From Steinernema hermaphroditum (taxonomy: Eukaryota > Nematoda > Chromadorea > Rhabditida > Steinernematidae), in assembly GCA_030435675.1 (NCBI GenBank), contig CM059624.1, forward strand, positions 5,790,769-5,854,768: DNA of 64,000 nucleotides, read 5' to 3'. A model generated the notes under the pieces. That model worked only from the letters and a program-made list of their open reading frames with translations. It searched no databases and had not been told where the DNA came from. Position 1 is the first letter of the stretch. Each line of letters starts with the position of its first letter. Below are positions 57,314 through 64,000 of the stretch, in pieces. A program made the translations under genes and the position numbers.

Positions 57314-58785
57314 ATGAACGCCTCGTGGTCCTGCGGCAATGTTTCCCACTGGATCCACAAGGACTACTTCCAGAATCAAGGACTGGTCATAGGGATCGTA
57401 CTCCTCGTGATGTACGTCTGCTTCATGGTCCCGCAGGTCATCGTCTTCTTCAGCCTCGTGTAAGTCTTGTTCCGCGTCTTCCTCTAGATTCCCTGGTCGG
57501 AGATCATTTCCCCTAAACCAATTAAAGTTGTTTGTTTGCTAATGCCGATCTTCTAGATTTAGTGAGCCCAGGATGCTGAAGTACTCCTGCCATCGTATCA
57601 TGATCGTTATCTGTGTTTTGGACATGGTGAACCTGTCCTATGCACTCCTCTCCACCGGAATCTACGCTGTGACACAGCACCTCCTCTGCACCGAAAGTGT
57701 TTACGACCTCGCGAATCTCATTAATCAAGGACTGAGTAGGTGGCCACTAATCTTTGGAATGTGCCAATGGGGAATAGCCGTTTCTGAGTAATTCGACCCT
57801 TGCTGATCCCAGGACCCAGAGCTAATTAGTTATCTGATAAATGTTTAATTAAATTTGTAGGGAGAAGATATTTTTTTTGCAAAATGGGTGGACCAAAAGT
57901 GTCTGATGAGAGTGTGAAATTATGTTTTCAGCGTTCTGGTACGCCTACTCCGCCGCCAACATAGCACTAGCCCTCAACCGATCGCTGCAAATCCTAAACA
58001 AGAACTACTCCAAACAGCTCTTTGACGGCTATCGTTTGGTCCTTTGGATAATCGCGATAGCTGCCTACGCCGTTATTCTGCACTTCTCGGCGTCGGATCC
58101 CATTTACTTCTTCAACAAACAAGAAGTAATCAGTCTTATCATGGTCAGAAGAGGTGCAAAGGTATCGCAGTGGGGGGAGATGAGGTCTCTCGATTGATGA
58201 CTTTAGATCCTTGTCAATCCCATCCACTACTACAACAACATCGCCAAGAGCATCATCATCTCGCTGAACAGTTTCATCATTTTCGTTTACATTCGAAAAG
58301 AAGCAGCACAGGCTTCTCGATCGTCGATAACCACTATGGAAAGAAACGTAGAGAAACATCAGTAAAACATGACATAACCTCTCTATAATAGGTCTCGATT
58401 CAAGTGGTCATAATGACCATCATCACCGATATCTCCGTCATTTCCTACGTTATAACCGACTGGGAAGGCAACCCCATAAAGAGTTGGATCTTCTACGGGA
58501 CGATGATTCAAGTCTCATGGGGACTTCTACACGGTAATGCTTGAGTTCTGGCAGCAATCATGAAGCTGTTCAGGTCTGAACGCCATTATCTACCTCACTC
58601 TCAATCGATCAGTCAGGAATTCGGCGAAGCAGATGCTTTCAAATGCCGTCAGAGGCCGCAGGTACGCCACTCATCCAAGTAACACGCGCACAACGAATGC
58701 TAGATCACCGTCGGATGCGGTCAACTCGAGGCCTGAAAGAAAAAGCTCTCTGTCCCAGGCAGCAAACCAGAGTGTGGTCAAGTAA
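57314..58785 (+). CDS. Srt-type seven-transmembrane chemoreceptor, diverged (copy 3)
   Basis: Six exons (57314-57459, 57557-57735, 57932-58125, 58207-58347, 58392-58533, 58574-58785) give 337 residues. It has an N-glycosylation-ready N-terminus (MNASWSCGNVSHW), seven hydrophobic spans, SCHRIMIVICVLDMVNL at span 2, AYSAANIALALNRSLQILN ending span 3, and GLLHGLNAIIYLTLNRSVR at the end of span 7. The layout parallels the tandem pair at 43-48 kb, but identity is much lower and the second extracellular loop (SASDPIYFFNKQE) is shorter. The cytoplasmic tail is Ser/Arg-rich, ending QAANQSVVK. Introns are 45-200 nt. Confidence 0.88.
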
Positions 58786-58924
58786 AATTCGGACATGTTT
58801 TAAGTAATAAATGGGCGTATAAGTGAGGTGGATCTAAAACGAGTTAACCTGTATTCTTACAAGGTTGGCTTTCTTATAGTACGTCGATTACAGTTAAGCT
58901 CGCGTTTATTTTACATACAATAAA

Positions 58925-61775
58925 TTAATACGTTCTGTGATGCAAATAATGGTCAAGCCCGGGAAGATGAGCCGTCGAGGAGCTCGGGGAAGGGCCCGTG
59001 CTGTTGCAGCAGATCTCACACTCGTCGATCAGCTGCAGTAGCTCCTCGGGAGTTGGGCCCTGGAGCACCGAAGCCAGCGATCTCTGCGCCAACATCGTCG
59101 AAATGCTGTTGGAGTTGACGAGAGAGGTCGCCGGAGGGGCAGAAGCTGCCGCGGAAGGCGCCTTATCCGCGGCGTTCGTCTGGCCGATGGCGGCGCTCAG
59201 GATGCTCTGCGAGAAGCTGACGCGACTGTTGTACTGGTCGATGGCGGTCGTGAGGTCCCACATCTGGATGCCGCCATTCGTGGAGCCCGTAAAGAGGAAC
59301 CGCCTCGGGCGAGATCCCATTCGGTTGGAGCCCTCGCACTCGTGGATCAAGAAGGCGGTGATGGGCGAGTTGTCGATGGAGTTGATCGTTGCTAGACGGT
59401 CGCCGTTGGAAGCCAGCCTGACAAAGAGGATGTTGGTGTCGGGGACTATCCTTTGAACAAAGAGTTGCTCGCCATCTTGGTCTCCAAAGGGCCCTGAAAG
59501 ATAAGAATAACGGTTCGGGAAGGGAGGCAAATGACGAAAGACGCGGCCCTTCTCATTTTTTAAAACGTACCGTAATCTGTGCTTTCGTCACTGGAAGACT
59601 CATCGGTGGAATCGAGCGTAAGCACCTTGTAGCTCGCAAGGGAAGTGCTTCCGGGCTGAGTGCTTATCATTCCGCGGAACCTGGTGACTCCCCACGACCT
59701 CACGTGATTGTACTCACTGCACACTGCAACAGAACACCGGATAAGCACGTGATCAGAGAAATGGATACGGTACCACTTATAAGATGGTTGGTAGTCAAGG
59801 CTACCCTCGTAATCGGAGAGGTGTGCACGGTGTACGTTTGAAAAAGTTGAGGTCCGTGTCCTACGGTCTCAGGATGCTGGACGATGACGCGGACGCACCC
59901 ACTGCTCGTTCCATAGGCGATTTCGATCCAGTTCCCGCAAAGATCTGAAGGGCAATCCATAGGTGGTGTGGATAGAGTTCAGGATAGGAAAAGCGGATAG
60001 GAAGCAGTTCTTACTCTTCTTACTTGTTTTCGGAGTCAAGTAAACGCTGATCGCCGTGATAACATCGTTGTTCGGGTCGCTGTAGAGCTCCGTGATGAGG
60101 AGGTCGTTGTCCTTCATGCGTAACGGGAACTTCTGCATGTCGATGTAGTAGATAGAGCCGTTTGTGCAGCCAAGAAGGAGCACTGAGCCAGCTGTGTCGT
60201 AGCACGATATGGAGACAACATCTGAAGAAAGAAGGAGGAGGTTTTATGAAGAACGTAGGGCCATAGGTCTACCTTGGACTTGCCAGTTGTGTGTCATCGA
60301 GTGCCAAACGCCAACTTTTCCCGTTTTGCTGAGTGCGACCAGTTGGGTCCCAATGAAGAAGAGCTTATCGATGGGTACCGACATCGAGAATGTGCCTGAA
60401 AGCGAGATACCGAGGACCTCGAGCCAGCTACTAACCCATTTTCGTGCCCACAGTCCTTCCAGAAGAAGAGCTGTCGAGAAGCGGCGGCGCTCCAACGAGA
60501 GGAATGACTCCGGGTTGAGGAATGGGTGGTTGATCGATCATGCTCCACAAGTGAATCTCGTGATTTGCCAGTGCCACTGCCAACATCTTCTCCGAATTTT
60601 GCGCTCCGAACTTTGTGTTCAAAGCTATGTGACTTATGGGTGCGTTCATTCGAGGAGAAGTGTACATCAGCTGCCATCCGACGCTGTCTTTCATTCTGAC
60701 AGACAGGTTAAAGGATCAAAAAACGTTACTTCCTTAGATACCTGTAGCAACAAACGAAATTTTGGTATCCAACAGCAATGGAGTTGTGATGGGCACGTAT
60801 CACACGCACCCTCAAAGGATCAGCCGTCTTTTCGTGAAGCCTCGAAGTCTCCTTTAGCAAGTCGGCCTTAATCTAAAGTAGGTTTCTTGGGATAGATTTC
60901 TGATGTGCCATTACAAATTTCGAAAAGTCGTGCGATCCCTTCTTTATGTGTTTGTGGATTTGCTCTCTCCGCTGACTGTTCCCCGAAACAGCGCCACGGC
61001 TAGTGGATGAGTCATCGGATTCGTTACAAGACTTCTTCCCTCCCTAAAGCGGACGGTTCTTGAAAAGCACTTTCCACAAATGCGCTCAACCTTGTACTTT
61101 TTCTTGTTGGGGTTACCCGACGCCTTCGACGTGCTTGGTTCAAAAGTCGAAGAGATTTCGGCGCCCATCGACGAGGACGTGGGTTTCCGAGCGGCAGAGG
61201 AATCTGTGGTGACAACAAGATTAACATATCAATGGAGGGGATCTACCGTCAACGAGGGGCGTCGACGGAGGAGGCAAGTAGCCGTGGAAGAGCACGTCGC
61301 CACAGGCGCACTGATCGAGCTCCTCGCACAGTGTCAAACTTTTCACTAGGGGAGTGATGCCATAGAACTGGGCTTCGTGCGTGAGGGCTTTGATGCTGAC
61401 TCCACTGACGTCGACCTGTTTGGTGCGGAGGTAGTTGAGGATGAGCCTGAATAGTAGGGGATCTCTGTCCACGAAGATCTAAAGCAGCGGAAATAGATGC
61501 ATTAGAGGGACGGATGTGACTCACGGCCCCGGTTTCGTCCTTTACGAGAGGAATCCGGCCACTGAGGAGGCTGCAAGTTGTTTGTGTTATGACATCCGTT
61601 TGAATACAGGGCGAACGGAATGAATGTGGACTCTGGGAAATTACCTCGTGAAGAAGGTATCCGGGACGGAGGTGAGTGTCTGTTTCGAAGTAGAGAATCG
61701 CTGTCCGCCGACGTTCAGATTGACGATCTTCTGCTGGTCGAAACAGCTGGAGGAGCCCGGAGTCGAAGCGGACAT
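58925..61775 (-). CDS. KCTD3/SHKBP1-type BTB-WD40 protein
   Basis: Eleven exons (61775-61645, 61570-61525, 61478-61247, 61203-61028, 60872-60742, 60695-60436, 60395-60273, 60221-60024, 59944-59774, 59723-59571, 59493-58925) give 729 residues. Residues ~17-115 form a T1-type BTB domain: [52 protein letters not shown] and GITPLVKSL. The rest is a WD40-like propeller with blocks shared with human KCTD3/SHKBP1: [83 protein letters not shown] and [24 protein letters not shown]3 modulates HCN channels and SHKBP1 acts in receptor trafficking in mammals; the nematode role is unknown. The C-terminal [11 protein letters not shown] resembles the mammalian tail. Confidence 0.95.
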
Positions 61776-62049
61776 TTCGGCGTCTGTGACTAGAAGATAT
61801 CTCTCTTCCGGGGGCGCGGATCAGCTGAGAGTGCCGCACACGATGTGACGAAGATCCGAACGGCGAGAGTTCAGGCCTCTCGCGACGAGAACGCAAACAC
61901 ACACGATCGATGGTCTCCGTGTGGCCGGCGCCAACTAAAGAGGGAGCGCTTTCGCGGCAACACTAATCGGGCGACGTGGAATTCGACATTTAAGCCGTTT
62001 TTGCACTTCTGTGCCGCTGAACACCCTTATGTTATCAGCTGGACACGTC

Positions 62050-62121
62050 AGCAGCGTGGCGCAGTGGAAGCGTGCTGGGCCCATAACCCAGAGGTCGGTG
62101 GATCGAAACCACTCGCTGCTA
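62050..62121 (+). tRNA. Initiator tRNA-Met (CAT), copy 2
   Basis: 72 nt, identical to the copy at 28822-28893 except for C instead of A at position 64, which restores pairing with G50 in the T stem. It has the initiator hallmarks (A1, T-loop ATCGAAA, CCCATAA anticodon loop with its GGG/CCC stem) and a seven-T terminator directly downstream. It lies 275 bp from the start of the divergent KCTD3-like gene. Confidence 0.95.
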
Positions 62122-62869
62122 GTTTTTTTCTGCCTTTTTGGACGATACAGAGTCCGTAATCGCGGAGCCGCCTGTGATTAAGAACGCCGCGTCCGCGATC
62201 TTTGGACCTGTGCCAGGACAGTCTTGCACTTCGGAAATGTTTTCGTTTTTGGATGTTTTCGGGAAGAGCAGTCACGTGCTCTCCAGTTCCGTCCACATAC
62301 ATTCTCACGCGAACTGCAGAAAACGTTTTTATTGCAGGACCGGTCCAACGCGTCTTAAGCGATGCACTCAGCCATAAAGTGTGCTCGTCCCTAGCTGTCA
62401 GTAACCGACGTCCATGGCGGTGTTTACCACCGACGCTATGATAAGAGAAGCAAAAACGTAATATGTGGTTGAGGCTATGTTGATAAGAGCGAGAAATGAA
62501 GCTTAGGAGTGGCAGCAAAAGCGCTCGACGCAGCTGACTGTCACGAGGATACAATGTAATTTGACTTTGACGTCTCAAGAGAAGATTAAGACCCACTTTT
62601 CGCGCCCCTTTCAGCTCCAAAACAGTCTTAACTCAGCCTTCAGACGCGAAATCAATGTGAACACAACAAGTGGGCCACGTGAATCATTGGTAAACACCCA
62701 AAAATAAACAAAAACGGACTCCTGCATATCTGCATGGAAGATTTATGATCTCCGATGTGGACAGCGGCAAGTGGGGAATGTGTGGAGTGCCTTGTTGTCA
62801 TGGCTACGCCTCCATCAATACTTTTATTTTCGCGCTGCGTTGGTGGCGTTTCCGGATTCGCCGACGACC
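62122..62869. other. Intergenic stretch
   Basis: No exon supported. An alternative in-frame upstream ATG of the next gene occurs at 62771. Confidence 0.4.
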
Positions 62870-63735
62870 ATGGAAGACGAAGAGGAGAAGATAGGCAACT
62901 TCTCGTTTATGATTCCCTATGCTTTGATCGGAAACCTTAATGGAACGATCGAGCAGTACAAAAGCCTCAACTTGGACAATGTTTTCGGTACGATTTTATG
63001 CGCGTTCTGAATTTGTGCTTAATTGTACTTTTTAGAAGAATACCCATGGTTATTCTGGGTTCTTCTGGTGGGACTGGCCGCCTTCGCCATCTTCCTCATC
63101 GTGGTCTGTAATTATCGTCGAAATAGAGACATTACGGACACCGTTTATAGGTGACAATTTACTGCATCTCCAAAAATAAAAAGAAAGTCATCAAAAGAGA
63201 AAGCGAGGGATTCTCTGGATTATATGGCGATGGACTGAGTGACATCGAATTTGCGGGGAGGTATGTTGGGATTAAAAACTGAAGGTATAGCAGATGTAAG
63301 CATATGACTAGCCTGCAGTGGAGTCTGCGATGCACGTACTAAGTTTGCACCTACGGGGCTCACTTCGCTCGCCGCAATATACGGCAATTTTCTTTTTTGT
63401 CTAAGTGTCTAAGTAGTCTAAGTGGGCTATGTACAAAAGTCGCGAAGCACATGCAAAAGAGCTTTGCATCTAATGATAAAACGCCAAAAAACCGCCGAAA
63501 AAAGGCACGAAGTTGTTAAGACAACAGGGCTCGCCCTCCAGGTTCGCGTTAAATCCATAGGTGCAGTCCTAAGCCGGAGCCTATGAGTAATGAAGGACAT
63601 ACCATCATTTTGACCTTTGGAAAGTCCCAAAAAGTAACGCATTATTTCAGGAAACTTCTAAAATTCGTTGCTAAGCGAGTGAAGAGAAAACGGAGTTCTG
63701 CTCCCCATGCACCTCAGATCAATGAGTATTCAGGT
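62870..63735 (+). CDS. Small single-pass membrane protein, 3' end uncertain
   Basis: Exon 1 (62870-62987) encodes MEDEEEKIGNFSFMIPYALI and a short helix; exon 2 (63036 on) encodes EEYPWLFWVLLVGLAAFAIF, then LIVVCNYRRNRDITDTVYR, i.e. an acidic N-terminus, one membrane span and a basic stop-transfer end. Read straight on, the frame stops at 63154 (78 residues) and AATAAA follows within 25 bp. Alternatively a 41-nt intron starting GTTTAT in exon 2 joins exon 63184-63264 (KVIKRESEGFSGLYGDGL) and 63652-63734 (KLLKFVAKRVKRKRSSAPHA), whose phases agree, and the gene runs out of the window. Both forms may exist. An in-frame ATG at 62771 would add 33 residues. No family recognised. Confidence 0.5.
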
Positions 63736-64000
63736 AAGGCTGCATTACCAAACAGATCGTAGATGGCCCCTAGCCCTAAGCAAAAGATTTGAATAGAGGA
63801 AAAAGACGCATTTACGCCAAGCCTTTGCATTTCTGGAAGAAAAAGATGATTTCTGTCGAACAAAGAGATACTCCGCCGCGCTGAATCACAATCGGCCGTT
63901 CGCATGAACGATAGTTTCCATTGTGAGTCATCTCTGTCTGGACATTATGCGGTGCAAAATAAGCCAAAGATGGCCAAAAGACCTTCGTAACAGGGCTTAT
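63736..64000. other. Right edge
   Basis: Probably intronic or exonic sequence of the gene starting at 62870; no further exon can be fixed. Confidence 0.3.

Noticed and set aside
60209..60871. 220-codon plus-strand frame
   Set aside because: Antisense to exons 5-7 of the KCTD3-like gene; no domain of its own.
61249..61902. 217-codon minus-strand frame
   Set aside because: Alternative frame across exons 1-3 of the KCTD3-like gene; the BTB frame with splice sites explains the region.
1..64000. CRISPR array, bacterial operon or phage features
   Set aside because: Spliced genes, tRNA type and families show a nematode nuclear genome; no spaced identical repeats of CRISPR type are present.

Overview
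The window reads as nuclear DNA of a free-living or animal-associated nematode. The evidence is the gene set: four transthyretin-like genes, an Srt-type chemoreceptor family, two sensory-type G-alpha genes that look like gpa-1 and gpa-3, an MSP-domain gene and a CPG4-like gene. Many introns are only 37-46 nt, with GT(GC)...TTTCAG/TTTTAG borders. The genus cannot be fixed from sequence alone. In C. elegans, gpa-1 and gpa-3 are, to my knowledge, on chromosome V, so a chromosome-V-like segment is a reasonable inference.

Layout. 1-4.3 kb: no gene; a 420-bp Harbinger-like MITE at 3573-3992. 4.4-4.9 kb (-): transthyretin-like gene 1. 5.7-9.0 kb (-): gpa-1-like G-alpha. 9.0-15.1 kb: no gene seen. 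15.1-16.9 kb (+): unrecognised gene with a repeated ~33-residue unit. 17.4-18.3 kb (-): unknown duplicated locus and a cadherin-like fragment. 18.6-21.0 kb (+): MSP domain joined to ~600 residues of Lys/Glu repeats. 22.2-22.8 kb (+): TRAP-gamma. 22.9-28.3 kb: transthyretin-like genes 2 (-), 3 (+) and 4 (-). 28.8 kb (-): initiator tRNA-Met. 30.3-33.4 kb (-): gpa-3-like G-alpha. 33.4-43.0 kb: mostly gene-free, with degraded direct repeats, tRNA-Gly(GCC) and collagen-like relics. 43.0-48.4 kb (+): tandem Srt receptors with identical exon tracts. 49.0-50.1 kb (+): CPG4-like secreted protein. 50.8-51.1 kb: receptor relic. 51.9-52.2 kb (+): a 73-residue CAAX microprotein split over three small exons. 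52.2-54.5 kb (-): unrecognised helical protein with a C-terminal membrane segment. 55.9-56.3 kb (-): second copy of the duplicated unknown locus. 57.3-58.8 kb (+): third Srt receptor. 58.9-61.8 kb (-): KCTD3/SHKBP1-type BTB-WD40 protein. 62.05 kb (+): second initiator tRNA-Met. 62.9 kb to the right edge (+): small membrane protein, model open at its 3' side.

Functional themes. One is chemosensation: Srt receptors plus two Gi/o-like G-alpha subunits that share all intron positions and exact protein length (354 aa). A second is secreted transthyretin-like proteins, three of which carry a GATA (ELT-2-type) site 60-85 bp upstream. A third is germline or egg/sperm-type proteins (MSP domain, CPG4). 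The most unusual items are the MSP-K/E gene, whose three introns are near-identical 46-mers copied with the coding repeat; a G-alpha P-loop with Ala at the Ras-Gly12 position; and the CAAX microprotein gene, whose 3' end is interlocked with that of the convergent gene.

All exon coordinates were read by eye from splice motifs and reading frame. Protein identities rest on remembered family features, not on a search.
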